Assembly (NCBI RefSeq): GCF_020184175.1
Contig: NC_065530.1
Coordinates: 81,941,260-82,005,259, forward strand
Direction: 5' to 3'
DNA length: 64,000 bases
Source: Aphis gossypii
Taxonomy: Eukaryota > Arthropoda > Insecta > Hemiptera > Aphididae
Each line of letters opens with the position of its first letter. Position 1 is the first letter of the stretch. Positions 1 through 14,618 of this stretch are shown piece after piece. A program made the position numbers and the translations under genes. The notes beneath the pieces were generated by a model. It saw only the letters and a list, made by a program, of their open reading frames with translations, had not been told where the DNA came from and did not search any database.

Positions 1-2480
1 TAAATGTGTTTTACGAGCACGTTGTACCAGTATACCTAAGCGTTTTCTCCGCCTTGCCGACGCATGGCAATATAAGTACGACGCGCGACGTCGTCATGAG
101 AATTCATGGACAGACTGCAGTTATTATTATAACTATATAATATACATGGAGATATGCCGGTCGTCAGGTCGTGACTACGAAACATAATAATAAAAGTTTT
201 ATTTTATTAAAACGCATTATAACGGCTCGTTATTGTATTAATTAGTAGATCCGTATAGAGGTATAGAGTAGTTCTATGCGCCACGTGATACGATTTTTCG
301 TTTCAACAGTTCGGTCGTCACAGATAAGTCGACCGTGTACAAGACGATCGTTAAAAAGCCACACGGTATGCGAAGAGACTAATTATATAAGAATAAAAGG
401 TCTAATTGCCTCGCTCACTTCGAAGACTTCACTGCGCGGAAAAAGATTTGTCTGAAAGTCACCGTTGGAAAAAAATCGTACGAAGTCCGCAATACACCGT
501 ATGCTCTAATAACTACAGTCGTCTGGAGATCGATGGAGCGATAACCATTGGTGGTGGGTAGACGAAGTGGCGTCCTCGGGTGCTGCGGGGACCCGTGTGC
601 GAAAGAATTTGTTTGGCTAGTAGTGTGGTGTCCCGCCCCGCCACTGCCGTCCGACGAAAGGTCGAAAAACCCGAGAAACCCTTTATACCTTCAGCGTACA
701 TATCAATAACAGTTTGAACGGAAAAACAAAATATGATTCGATTCGACGTCGTACACAGTCTCCGGAGGACCAGATGACGGTTGATTTCGTTTGTCCGGCC
801 CCGAGTGTCCATGTACCTCCCCCTCAAAAACGGTACAGCGGTCGTGGCGAACCGTGACGATAACGAGTCGAAGTTATATATATATATATCATTATAATAT
901 ATGTAGGTCACGTGCATCCCCCGCAGGGATGACGGCGGCGGCGGCAAAGGTGACGATCAGTGCGGTGACCTCGAGAGTTTGGAATAAAACGCGAACGTAA
1001 CAATAACATTCGGCCGGTAAAAGTGTCGACTGTTTGGGGGGGAAGGGGGATATGCCGCTTACCGCGATTGTCGTACGCGTAAGCGCGTCGATTGCGTTTA
1101 AAATATAAGTTTGAGGAAGTGATGGCCGCAGTGGCGTTGGCAAGTCTCGCGAGCGAGTCTGTCCCGCCGCCCGTCCACAGATAGCTCACGGCTGATAAAT
1201 ATTTTTTAATCGCTAAACGATATCCGGAAAAACTCGGATCGCACGCGACAAATCGTGCAATATACATATTATATTATATAATATCGCGCAGATGGATTTT
1301 TATCGTTTTCGTATACGTACCAACGTCGTCGAATTGATGACGGGCGTCATGACGGCGGCGTCTGGCTCACGGCGTTTGTCGTCGGCGACGCCCGGGCGGC
1401 GTACTCGTAACGGCGTACCAGTGACCACGCACGACGTCGGTGTATGCGATGATGATCCGTCGTACCGTGTCCCGGGGAGTGCGTGAGACGAATACGACGG
1501 CGTGCGTACCGCAGTTACCGCGGTATGGGCCTCGGGCGCGTGACGGCCGTACAGACCGCGCGAGTGCAGGACGCGACGTGAGTGTACGGGTGCGCAAGAC
1601 GACGCGACGACGACGGTATTATATACTGATGCAGCTGATGCGTGCACTGTACACACACTGGGCCAGACACACGGGACGCGCCGATCCGCCGACTGCCGGT
1701 GCTGCCGGTGATGACGCCGTCGCTCTGTGCCGCCGGGCGGCGTTTGCGCGCTCCCGAATCCCTTCCCCCGCCCGGCCCGGCCCGGCCGACTCACACACAC
1801 GGCGGGCTCGCGCGCGTGCGGTCAAACGTACGCCGATCGATTTGCGCACGCACCGTTCGGGGATCCCGGCTCACGCACACGTAAATAGCTCGCCGTCTTC
1901 GGTCGTACGTGTACGCGCGCGCGCTCGCGCCCCCGTTCGGCACAGGTCGTACGCAGCGCCACCGTAAAACGTCTCCGCGGCGGACGATACGACGGGGCGT
2001 AGTGGTGTTCCGTACGACCCGAACGCGCGCACACACACACACACGACGAACGGCCGCCGAAATATCATTTTGTGTGTACGCTACCCCGTCCACGCGCGAA
2101 CACGAACAGCGCTTCCTGTCCCCCCGCGTTAAGGGGCGGATGGGTTTTTTTCCTCGCCTCGTGTGTGTGTGATGTGGGGGGGGTGTATTTTTTTTCCCGA
2201 CCGTGGCCGCGCCCGCAGACGAGACGGTTTGATCAATTACAACCCGCACCTCGTGTGTGTCGATATGCGTGTACGAGGTGTGGCCGCCCGCCCGCCGTCA
2301 CTATCCGTTCTCGACGATCTCTCTGCGGTGCGTACACTCGCGCGAAAATCCACCAAAAGTTATACTCACGCACCGTAATAATAATATCGTCTATATATTA
2401 TCGTGTAAAGCGCACGCGTATAATAATATATAATATCATAGGTTCGTCGTTGCGAGGTAGATCTCGTTTTCCCTAAATTT
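1..2480. other. CpG- and GC-rich block, probable promoter or untranslated first exon
   Basis: This stretch, densest at about 500-2350, is full of CG dinucleotides, CG/GC runs and short (CA)n and (TA)n tracts, unlike the AT-rich DNA that follows. Open frames occur on both strands and overlap each other. Their translations are Arg/Pro/Ala/Thr-rich with no domain, as expected when stop codons are rare in GC-rich DNA. In insects such blocks often mark transcription starts and long 5' untranslated exons. I cannot tell which strand is transcribed or which gene it serves; the coding exons may lie outside the window. Confidence 0.4.
2030..2044. repeat. (CA)n microsatellite
   Basis: A run of alternating C and A inside the CpG-rich block. 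Similar short TG/CA runs occur near 2160 and 3490. Confidence 0.7.
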
Positions 2481-5400
2481 AAAAAAAGGGGTTCAAAATA
2501 TCAGGGTGTGCGGGACGTACCGGAAAATTTCGAATTTTTCCTGCGTCAGACCCGCGTGGGTGCCGAGCAAACGTTTCCCCGCAGACGAACATTGATTTTT
2601 CCCCGGGAAATTCGTCAGAGTTGATGACCACGATTCATTGTCTGCAAAGAAACAATAAAACACGGCAAAGGAAAACCGTAACGAAATTCGAACGTCATAC
2701 ACCTCCTACGCAGCGACTCTCCACGGAATAGTGTCACGTAGTTTTGAATAAATCTAATATTATTCGCGGAAGTTGACGCAAAGTTCGTTTGATGTAGGTA
2801 GTACCTATAAAGTTGAAAATGTCGGTCGTCGTTTTATACCGATAACGATATAATAATACTGCGGTAGGTATACGGATATTATGTTGACGTTGTGTGCAGT
2901 GAATAATGTTGTGGAGGAGTTCGCGTACCTACATAATCAATAAACGATATCCTTACTTATAAACAAGCGACTCAGACGATTATATAAGTACCTCTATTAT
3001 CGCGATATAATTGTCTACGGAGGAAGTTAAAGGGGTCATCATCATCGTATCCACGCCCTCCTCGCTCCTTTCGAGAAAGTTTTGTTCACTCGGAAATGCA
3101 CGTCATTCACTTAAAATAATACACCATGCGGATTATTGAAATCGAAAAGTAAATTCGCAGGGACGAGTTTCGTAGGAAAAAAAAACAGAAAATTAAATTT
3201 CATATTTGTAACTCGTCTGAATTACTATCATATATAATGTGTATTATTACTGTAGTAAGCATGTCGTGTTTTTTAGATTATTGCAGGGTGTAAAACGCGA
3301 TATGGGTATAAAACAAGCAATAAATTGTACTTCGTTCAGATTCGTAATGTTATTATTCTATAACCCGGTTACAGTTATAATGCGGTATTATATATATCTA
3401 TAGTATAGCAGATACTAGGCTTTTATTATAGGCTCCATGAACTTATTTTCTAGTGTTGCGCGTATTACCTACCTATAATGCAGCCTATATGTGTGTGTGT
3501 GTGCGGGATTTCAGCGTGACCTCGTATATAACATTATCCTTGATGGGTTTTATATAAGTTTTGTCGATCGAATGTAATAAATGATATATAATATTTTGTT
3601 ATTACACCCACACATTTGAATTTTCGTCCGGCAGATATATAGCGATCGCTGTTTGTGCAAGTGTGTTTGTGTGTGTGTGCACTATAAATGATAATCGGTA
3701 AATTATTATTGTACAGCACTATACACAAACAGGAACGTCGGTTGAAAAATTAATATTTATGATTCGAAAAAATCAATCTCGTCGGATGAGCGTACATAAT
3801 ATTATAATAGGCATATTTGTTTGAAAACGTGCTTACGTTATAAACTCATAGTAAATCTATCGTGTGTCTTTTATAACGATTTTAAAAATATTCTGCGTCT
3901 ACACGCGTTTACCGATTAATTTCATTTGGTTAACATCATCGCGTCTTTAAATAATTAAATCTTACAACAGTTTAATTATTTCAACGAAACATATAAATAT
4001 TGTCTGTTATATCATCCACTGACCTTTATCATAGGGAATTCAATTTTTTTCAATAACGAGTTATACTCAGCACCATAAACTATGTCCGTTGTAAACTTTT
4101 ATCTTAGATTTTCAGTTTACTTTTGGATAGGTCTCAACAGTTTTATACCACACAACTCTTTGGTGATTAATTACTTAAAACTTTAAAATTGATTATAGTT
4201 GTCTAGTAAACCATCAAACTTCGGAGCCAAATCGTAATTAATTTCATAATTTGTTCTCGTTGTGCAGTACAATATCAGAATTTAAGTGTCGAAATCATAT
4301 TATTATATGGATGAATCACGTGTATACGGTTTAATACATTTTAAGATTTTACTCGAATAAAATCAATTAGTTCCGTGTAAATGTTTGCGCACGTGCCGCT
4401 TAATATAAATGTTCAAACTGAATACAAACTGCCGTGGTAATGAAATGTATATATATACGGATCTGTGACATCCGGATATAAAACGAAATGGCTGGTGGCG
4501 AGGTGTGAAGCAATACAATCAAAAGTCCGGAAAAGCAGTATGCTCGTAAAATCGGGTTTCTGGTTTTCCACACGTTGTTTGTAAAAACGATCTTGATGTG
4601 GTGTATAGGGTAAGTGTATATAAGTATATTATTGATCGCCACCCCGCCACGGTCCATTTTCGAAATCAATAGTCACTGGCATTGTCGGTGGCAAGGTTTT
4701 GGTGTCTAATGCTAAGCCTAATGAAAAAGTCCACCGCGAGCGTCTCGAACGGTTTGAAAACTTTTGCGTGTAATTATAGCAACGATAGGATTTTATAAAA
4801 AATCATTATATCTTTATGATTTATCTATTATGTTTTGGCATATTCTGTACACATATATATTTTAAATTTAATAATTGATCAAGATAAATAGCAATATGGT
4901 TATTAATTACTAATTAGGTGTATAAACGGTCACAAAACGATTTTTCAAATAAAATTTGATACTATTTCTAGAAAATTAAAATACCTACATAAAAAGATCA
5001 TTAATGGTCATAAATAATAATAATAAAAAAACAGTTAATCAGTCATATAAAAACCAAGAGCAATAAACACTTAAGTGTGAATTAGATATCTAATTAAAAT
5101 GTATTATTCCATAATATAGAAAACATGGTAGATCTGCGTTTAGTCGAACCGATTTTGTGTTTTTAGCTTTGATGTTATCTATAGTACGGTACATTAAAGT
5201 GAATTGACTTAGTATTAAATTTAAAATTAAGTATTGAAGTATACTGTACAGAATGCATCATAGATTTTTTATAAATATTTCAATTTTTATGTTAGCTTTG
5301 AGTGTTTTAAAATTGAAATATTTTAGACAGTTTTACACGCTCAATTTAAAATCAAAGCGTCAATAAAAGTCTCCGAGGTATGGCGGATAAAATTCTTGCC

Positions 5401-7368
5401 ATTAAGGTTTATTATGTCATGTGCATTGTGTTTAACGTTAAAGCTTACAGCACATAAACGGTACTGCTTAACGCAGATTCGCTATGTTAATGTCCAATTA
5501 ACCGTTTTCATTCTTAAGGTTCTTGACAATGATTTTTAATGTTGTCGTCGGATTGAAACAGCACTTAAGCGTCGATGTGTCGAAACTAGAAAGACGTTGT
5601 TGTTCTTTGTTTTCGTATTGATTGGTTTAATTATAATACACGTACTATTATTTCTAATTATAGAGTCACAGCTGTGAAATTCGTTGGTCATTATTCGGAA
5701 ATTCTATACGTGTCGGACGTACAGAAATATACTAATTTATTCGATTAAATTAACAAGCGCTTTCCTCGAATACCAGAGTTTACGCTTGCGTGCGTTTATT
5801 AATGTATTATACAGCGCGGTGGTTTTCGACGGTCCAGTTAGGGATGGCCATTTGGCGAAGGCTATCGTCCTACAAACTGCTTTACGGTCAGTAAATCACT
5901 ACAACTGACACGCAATAACTTTTCGAAAAACTTTTGTATGCGAAAAATGCCACCTTTTAAAAATGGTTTTTACTATGAAAGTCGGACAAACAAATATGAT
6001 GTTGAATTTTTAAATTTTGATTGCTCAGGTACAAATTCTCGTCCGGATGTGGCTTGTTACATAAACGTATAAAGTATACCTAATACAAGCTAAAATTAAA
6101 AAAAAAAACTAATAAATATCATAAAATAATACCAGATATTGAATATTTGAATGCATGATTTATCACCAAAGTTTTATTACTTCTTTGAAAATAATTTTAT
6201 TTTAATTATATTATTTTAAATAGTAAGCGTAAAGTGTCGTTAAAAAATAATATTTTCAGTTTTTACGACAACGTCCGATTTGCATTTCATTTTCGATTTT
6301 AAAATATGCGCAAATAAGTATATTTGTTTTTCCCCTAGAGAACAGGAGGGCTCGAGCTAAACTTATACTCAACGATCGCGGCTGTAAAACCTAACGAATT
6401 ATTGAACCATTTCCAGAATAGCATTTAAAAAAAAAACACAGAACGTTGTTTATGACTTTTTTTATCGGGTATACATATTGAGGGCTATTTCGTTTTCAAT
6501 ACGACCAAACGCTGTACAAGTACATTTACTTAACTTTAAATATTTTTTTACAAGCCGTATTTCTATTTTAAGTAAAATAAGAATATAATATAAGTTTAAA
6601 ATTAGGGTAGAATACATTTAAATACTTTATTACACACGTGCTAATGACATTAGCTAAAACCACTGTGAAGAATTTCATTATGTTATGTATAATATAGAAT
6701 AAAAAAACATTCATTAGTTAGGAAAATACGTGCTAATAATATTATTGTTAAAGAGGATTTAAATGATATAATTAAAAATTTTTTTTATATAAGGTGCGTT
6801 GTAATATTTCTATACTACTTGAAGAGTAATCAAATAATTATTCTTTTATTCATTATTGAGTAAAATATGTTAAAGAATAAAAAAGTGATATCTATAGAAC
6901 TTTTTGGTCCAGAAAGATTTTTATTACCTGTTTAATAAGATATTTAGGTTTTATCAGAAAAGTTTCACTAAATAACCAATATTACTACAATCATGCTTTG
7001 ACTTTATGAATAACATTGGAATAATTCCAGAATGGGAGGAGAAATAATTTTATAATCCAAAAGGTTAAATTGTGGCGGTAAAGATTTTGCAGTAGGTACA
7101 TCGTTATTTACGATTTTTATACGAAATTTTTATGTGTTTCGTACAAAAAATCATTATTTTACGTAGGTAACTTCCATTAGATGAAATTTAACTTTATTTA
7201 GTTTACAGTATACCTATACACATTTTAAAGTTTTAGTATTATAATATTTTTGTATTTTAGTAGGTATTCTTAAATCTTAGGTATAATAAACTTTCTTGTT
7301 ACTACCTACTCTTATCTATAGTTTGCACGCTATGATACTTTATTAGACATTATTTACACAAAGTGGTC

Positions 7369-7443
7369 ATTTTATACGTAAGATGATATACTTATAAGAT
7401 ATCCAATGTGAAAGTATCTTATAAATTTCATCCTACGTAAAAT
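7369..7443. repeat. imperfect palindrome, arms of about 30 bp
   Basis: The left arm 7369-7400 (starting ATTTTATACGTA) pairs imperfectly with the reverse complement of 7416-7443 (ending CTACGTAAAAT), leaving a loop of about 15 bases. It could be a MITE fragment or a structured element; no target-site duplication was found. Confidence 0.4.
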
Positions 7444-10400
7444 AATTATTCTAGCATTTTAGTGTTAAGAATTTTACACTTGGTAGGTACAACAAAATCA
7501 TTTAAATTAATAGTTTTTAGATAAAAGCTTTAAAAGTTTGAATTTGAAAATAATATGTATATTAGTATATTAAAATGACGGAGTACTAAATTAAATACTT
7601 ATAAAAATGTCGCTTTTCTTAAATTTGTTTATTTGGTTGATAATTTCAAAATATAAGATATTGAATATTAAGATTATGAATTAGGTATATTTTAATTTAT
7701 AATTTAGGAAAGTATTTTTGTGTAGGTTATTTGATTAAAACAAAAATTGAAATGATATTAATATAATAAAATGAACTATTTTACAAGTAACATAATTGTA
7801 TAGTGTATACTATAATGTATATATTATATTATATATTACAATTCAAATAATATTATTGGGAAAAAATATTAATATATTTTTTGTGTTTAAAAAATTGTAT
7901 GACTTGTAGTCTCCAATTGTGAATAGTGTATTGGAAGGTGGCTATTTTTATTTGATAGAATTAAATAACAAGCGATCTTGGACTACAAATTGGCAAAGTG
8001 ACCAAGCGTGGCAATGAAACGTCACGAAATCATTCAATTTGGTCTAAATAATTCTGTATCTATGTGGTTTTTAAGTTGTGAATGACATATATTAGACATT
8101 TCAAAATCGCTACTGACTGAAACATTATGTATAAATTGATAAGTCACTGGGGGGAGTAAAGGAGTGACGTACGTAAGTAATGAAATATTTAAGGGACTAC
8201 AATAAGTTGTAGTGATGTTTTGTTTAATTTATTTAACTGGACGTAGGCGTATTTTAGATTTTGAGTAGAGCGATGAATGTATTGATTTTACAATTAAATG
8301 TTTTTATTTTCTTTTCTGTGTTTGTCATCACTTTTTGGAGTGCTAAAAATAATAAGATATTCAACTTTATAAGCGTTATCCGATAACAAGTTGGATACCC
8401 AGCACATTTTATAAAAATTGAAAAAACAAAAAAAAAAAACTTAAGGAAAAAGCCATATTACCTAAAGCCCGTTTACGAAAAAATCGATTTTGTTTTTTGT
8501 CAAAAAGAACCTAACCATATAGACACTAGAGTTTTCTCCAAATATTTATATAAGTATTTTCTTAAGTGGTATTCATTTCAAAATACTTTGGCTATTCTAA
8601 TACCTCTTATTTATAGACATTTAAAATTGTCTACTATTTTAGTATTTATTGATGATAATGCTATGGTTTGGGAAATAAAATCCTTGAAAATCGAATACAA
8701 TAAGGTTATTTTCAAGATGTTCTCACAGAAATTTAAAAATCTCAAAAATAAAAATGTATTTTTTTACACATTAAAAGTTGAAAAAATTAAAAACATTGTA
8801 TATATTTAAATAAAAAAAATAATGATTTAAGTTATTTTATTTTAATTTAAGAAATATTATTCACAATGACTTGGAACAGTTGAAACTTTTCACTTATATG
8901 TATATTATAATTTACAAAACTCATTGTTGTTTTCAAAATTAATTTTTAGTTATATTAACATAGGTACATTTAAAATGCTTATATACCTACCATGACAGTA
9001 TAACGATATTTTATTGTAATTAAAATTAATTAAATTAATTTTATAATATGGTATTGACTTGAGAGTTACTTAATAAAAATTACATAATATTACAATGTTT
9101 ATTATAATGTAATATTTGATTTCGAATAAAATTAGTTAAATCCATTATACTTACTTATACTGATAGAAAAACAAAATATAGCAGAGGTTCCTAAATATTT
9201 TTGGTTCACATTTACCCAAAAATAAAAACAAATTTATCTCGCTTCTCTTGAATAAATGTAATACATTTTTTTATTATTGTATTATAGTACTTACTATATT
9301 GGTAGGTATAAAATAAGGAACAATAGTTTTCACTCGGAATAATTTTTTGTTTACAATGATTTATCATTAAATTCAAATTTAACACAATATCCATTAGTCA
9401 TTACAATAATTTACTATATAAATGAAAAGATACATTAATAAATAGCAGAGTGACTTCACCGGTTTTTCATGTTGTTTTTTCACCAGTTTCGAGGAGTTTC
9501 TCACGAAAAATGGCTTTAGGTTTTGTGTTTACGGTATATTATTATTCTAAAGTTTATATTGTGCAAAAGGTTATGCAAAATGCTTTTAAATAATATTAAA
9601 TACCTACCTGGCTACCTACTCGTATAATTTCGTAATCACGCGGGTATAAAATTATTATAGTAATTTCAAACGAGTTTGGAAAATCGTGTTAGAGGTATAC
9701 GCTATTATCACCTCTAGTAAAGGTCGAATCGACTCTTAAGAATTATTTTTTTTTTATTTGCTTTTTTGTCTTGTTACCTATAACAATACCGTATAGTGTA
9801 ACAATAAACGACGAATACACATCATCGATACTCACTGCACGCGAGGGTTGGCCGACGAACGCCCGTGACGAAATTATAATATGAATTCGGTTTTTTTCTA
9901 ATCTCAAAAATCAAAGAAAGAACAGTATTTTTTATTTATTAATACTATGTAGTGTGCTCTTCGACCGTACTCGAATACAATGCACGTCCTATCCATTTAC
10001 ATATTATACCAACGACTATATATGTATATGTATACAGGGCTTAGGGGGCAAGCGAAGACGAATGATTGGTATTGCGATTGCAAGGAAATAGTGAACAAGC
10101 ATTGGCGGTAGACGGGCGGATGAGTCTGAATGCTGCGAAACACAGATATAATCTGTGCGATTGAGATTGAATGGGAATAGGAAACAGCATAAGACAGAAA
10201 TCAGGCCGTTGCTCACGATAGTAATATATACAATATCGGTAAGTACTTGGTGTTTTTTTCTTTTTAACATAAAATATTGATTTTCACAGTCAACGTGTGC
10301 GTCTATTTTTTATATAACTCGAAGTATAGGTACTTGTTATAATAAATCTATAGGATGTATCGTGAATAAAAAGAAATATTGAGTTTTCCACGAGGATATC

Positions 10401-13400
10401 ATTAATGAATGTACCTAGTCAACATTTAAATTATTGATCAAATTATTAATTCTGTGCGAGACATTGAATGTATTGGTTTTATAATGTGTGTGTGTTTTGA
10501 ATTTATTTTTAAGATTATCATCTAACCATTTTGGTTTTAGAGCAATACGAATTTCTCAACCATAAAAAAAAAAAGTTAACAATTAAAGAATATTTTACAA
10601 GTACGAATTTCTGAGTTTTAGGACATTTTTTACGCAAAACTTTTTTTTGACAAAATGTCAAAATGCATTTTCTTTTTTTTTTTAATGTAATTCAAAAAGA
10701 ATAAACATTGAAACATACATTTTCATTTAAATATTAAAAAGAAAGTTTCTTGACATGATATGCTACAAAGGAATTTTGGCTTCTTATAATATTTATTAAA
10801 GACATAACATTTTCGACTTTTATTGGTTTTTTCGATACATGAAAAATATTGTGAATTTCCATCAACTGGATGGATTCTCTCTTCATGATTGCAGTTATTC
10901 AATAACACTTCTATATATTATCTTTAATATACATATCTCATAAAAACATTTTCATATGAAATATTAGATTAGATTATATAATAAATATTTGAAAATAAAA
11001 TGTTTAATACAAGTTTTGTTTGTTAATTTTATAATAAAGCTTAGCTTAAAATTTAGGTAGGTACATTGTTTCTCATATATTTTTCTTTGTATAATTAAAA
11101 AAAAAAACATTCGCTTTTGTTAATGTGTGTTTAAATTTCTTATTTATAAAAATAAGTAAATTATACTGTCGTTAAAATTTTTTATTTTATACAAAAGATG
11201 TACCTATAAATATTATTTCAAAAAATAAAATAAAATGATAACCAATAAAATCAATTATTTTTTTTTAATAATATTTCAAAGTTAATCTGAAAAAATTGAA
11301 TATTTTAAGAAATTATTACATTATTTTGTTATTTTTCAACAAAATACGCTACTGTTCGCAAGAATTTGAAACTTTTTGTCAATATATAATAAGTATATTA
11401 TTGTTATTACAACCTATGATACTTTGAAAATATTTAGATTAATTATAAGTTAATTTATACTGTAAAAAATTCACGTTGGTCTATAGTATATTATTGTCTA
11501 TATGATTGATTTATTAATTAATAAAGCTTATAATAAAATATGAAATAATATTATGGTTATTATTATTTTAGTAATAAATGTATAAAATTAGTCTTATATA
11601 AATTAAAAATATTATTTTATTCCTAATATAAATTTAAAAACAAACAATCATACGGTTATAATTACTAATAATATAATACTCAAATTCGATGTATTCTTCA
11701 AAAATGTATTCAACTTATTTTATTAAAGCAATAAATTACTAATAGCAATATATATATAAACATTTATAAAAATATCCTTAGAAATGTTGGCTGATAGACC
11801 GCACCCCCTATAAAAATCCCTTTTCGTGTACAATGATTTATCATCTAAGTTACCTACTTGATGACGAGGTACATTTGATACGTACTATAGAGTAAAGCAA
11901 ATTTATTGGATTTTTTTTTAAAATTAAATTTGTACATTAATTAATTTCGATACAAAAATAATGAACAACTTTAAGTATCAATGTAATAAAATTGCTTTTA
12001 TTTTTCATACATTTTTTCAGGTCATCAAAAATTGATTTTTTATTTCGTTAGGTTAGGTTTTATTTGAAAATCATAGATTTGTACATAATAAATATATAAT
12101 TAATTCTATATAAATACAATATTAGTAAAAAAGTGCTATTTTTAATACATCGGTTCAACTTTGTTTTATTTGAAAAATCACAATACAGATAACGTTTAAA
12201 AAGTTAAAGAAAAGTTTCCATAGAATACATACTATTCACAATTCTCGGAAAAATACTTTTCCTTTGATGTTTACATTTCTTAAGTGACTGCCTGTTGACC
12301 CAAAAACTTTCATTCAAAGAGAACATAAATATTGTCGTCGTTGATAATAAATATTGTTCTTCAAACAAATTACACAATTTATGCAATTCTTTTTCATAAT
12401 CTTTGAGTTTTCAAAAATAAAATAAAAGAACAATTATTCGTGCTTTTGTTATTTATTTGTGTTAATAACAAAACAAATCTTTTATTAGCTTAATCTAAAA
12501 ATAACAAGTTTTTCTATTTATTTTTGTGAAAAAATAATTTATGTTCAAATCGAAAAATAAATAAAATGTGTAGTATGAATTTTATATGTTGTAACAACAT
12601 TCTGAACTTAATTTTGACCAATTTATTGATTTAATAAGTAAGGGAATTTGAGAGATTACTGGAATATTTCAACTTTCTATAGGAATATACACTGTAGAGG
12701 TAAAGTTAAACCAGTAATACAATTTTATAAAATCTTTGGAAATCACAGCATGTCTCCGACTCGTTGTGTAAGTATACCTATAGAGAACAGAATATAATGA
12801 GTATCGATGATTTCATATTCATGGGTTTTGAAATAAAAACGATTTATAAGCTTTGAAAAAAGAAAATGAACAGCATTTCGCACTTTGGCAGACGATAGAG
12901 GATAATGGCTGTCAGTATAGGTAAGAGTTAGATGAAGTTCATTAGAAATCGGGTAAAAGTAAGCTTACGTGATAGATATGCGGAAACTTGGATAGAATTT
13001 AATTAATTTTTGTATACCTACAACTAATAATAAGTATTTTATTTTAAACATTTACAGTGATTTTCAAGAAATGCGTATTATAATCTTTATGAATCAAAAT
13101 ATTGGATTTATATCAAAGTTCAGTAACTAGAGTATTTACATAATTTCCCAAGCTGATAAGTACTCATAAGTCATAATACTTAAACATTTTGTTAATCAAT
13201 ATTTTAGTTTTGTATTTTTCTTTGATTTAGCTTATATAGTAATATTTATGAACGCTGAAGTTAAAAAACTAAAGAATATTACGTTTTCGTTAGAGCAAAA
13301 AATCTTTTTATTATTTCATCTTGGCACTAGTCCTATCTGAGAATATTTATATACAAGCAATATTACAATAATATGTTACAATAACATATTGTGTACATAA

Positions 13401-14593
13401 TGTACATTGTGCAATATTACATGATATGTGATTATAAGATATTTTATGGCGATTGGCACCAGTGACGAATACTATTCGTACTTCATACTTCATAAGACCT
13501 ATTGTGACGCGTAAAGTACGTGACCTGGAAAAACAGGCGTACTCATGTGCAATGTACATTTATATATTTAATGTGCATATAATGTGCTACAAAAAGGATC
13601 GTGTAAACCGGGTCGTTGGCTTAATAAACCATTTTTTTAACCATCGAGTATTTTTATATAGACCATTGTTCACAAAATGGGATTCTTGTTTTAAAAAGCT
13701 TTTAAGTTCTAAAAGTCACTAATCTTACAACCAGGAATGTAATCTCGTGCCATATTCAAAAATTTACCTATAAGACTACACTTATATTGTTCGTGTTATT
13801 TACATAATTACATTTTAAATTTTATCCACAAAAAATACATTTTTAAAAATCATATATTTTTTTTCTTAAATACAGTTTAAGCGTATTTAATAGATTACCG
13901 TAACATCGTGTTTTTCATAAAATATTATAATTTACTTTATAATTTCAACTATATGGTTCATTGAAAAATAATTTGTTCAAATCTGATTAAAATAATGAGG
14001 ATATTTTATATGTATTTACTTTATCTTGCTAAGAATATAATTAAAATTAAAATACAAAGTAATAACAAGTAATAATTTTACGATATTAAAGAGACATAGT
14101 TTGCAAAGTCTCTAAATACATTATTACTCGAACACATTAAAAATTATGTTAAATTATAAATATTAATAAATTTAATGTCCATCATAATATTTTATCGATT
14201 AAAAAAAAAAACTATATTAGATATTGAAATTACTTAAAAATGTCATATTTCAAAATTCACGGATGTTCAATAACTGGAAACTTAACATGATAAAGTTTGA
14301 TGGGATTTAACTTGACAGCTGATAGAAAAAAAAGATATATTATTTATACTCTAAAATAAACCATTATTGTTTATTTTTCTTATACACAATACGAGTAAAT
14401 TATGCAAGTTAATTTTACTAAATAGGTATATAAATATAATTAAAAAAATAAAGTTTTCCAGTATTTATTACAATAATATTATAAAGTTATTTATTATTTG
14501 TTATGATTATAAATCTTGAGTACTTACTTAATTAGTTAAAGGCTAGAAAAATTAATCTTGGCACAATCAATTAAATATTCTGATAACATCATT

Positions 14594-14618
14594 AAAAAAA
14601 AAAAAAAAAAAAAAAAAA
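14594..14618. repeat. poly(A) tract, 25 bases
   Basis: An uninterrupted run of 25 A. The sequence upstream shows no open frame or retroposon body, so it is best treated as a homopolymer tract. Confidence 0.8.

Noticed and set aside
1440..1967. 175-codon plus-strand open frame and its overlapping minus-strand partner (1300-1800)
   Set aside because: Arg/Pro/Thr/Ala-rich translations in CpG-rich DNA, overlapping on both strands, no domain and no splice context; explained by scarcity of stop codons.
9182..9210. hAT-like terminus CAGAGGTTCCTAAATATTTTTGG
   Set aside because: No matching inverted end or 8-bp duplication was found downstream, so it may be a solo remnant or chance.
14594..14618. 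A25 tract as the tail of a processed retroposon
   Set aside because: No coding or RNA-gene remnant and no target-site duplication upstream; treated as a homopolymer.
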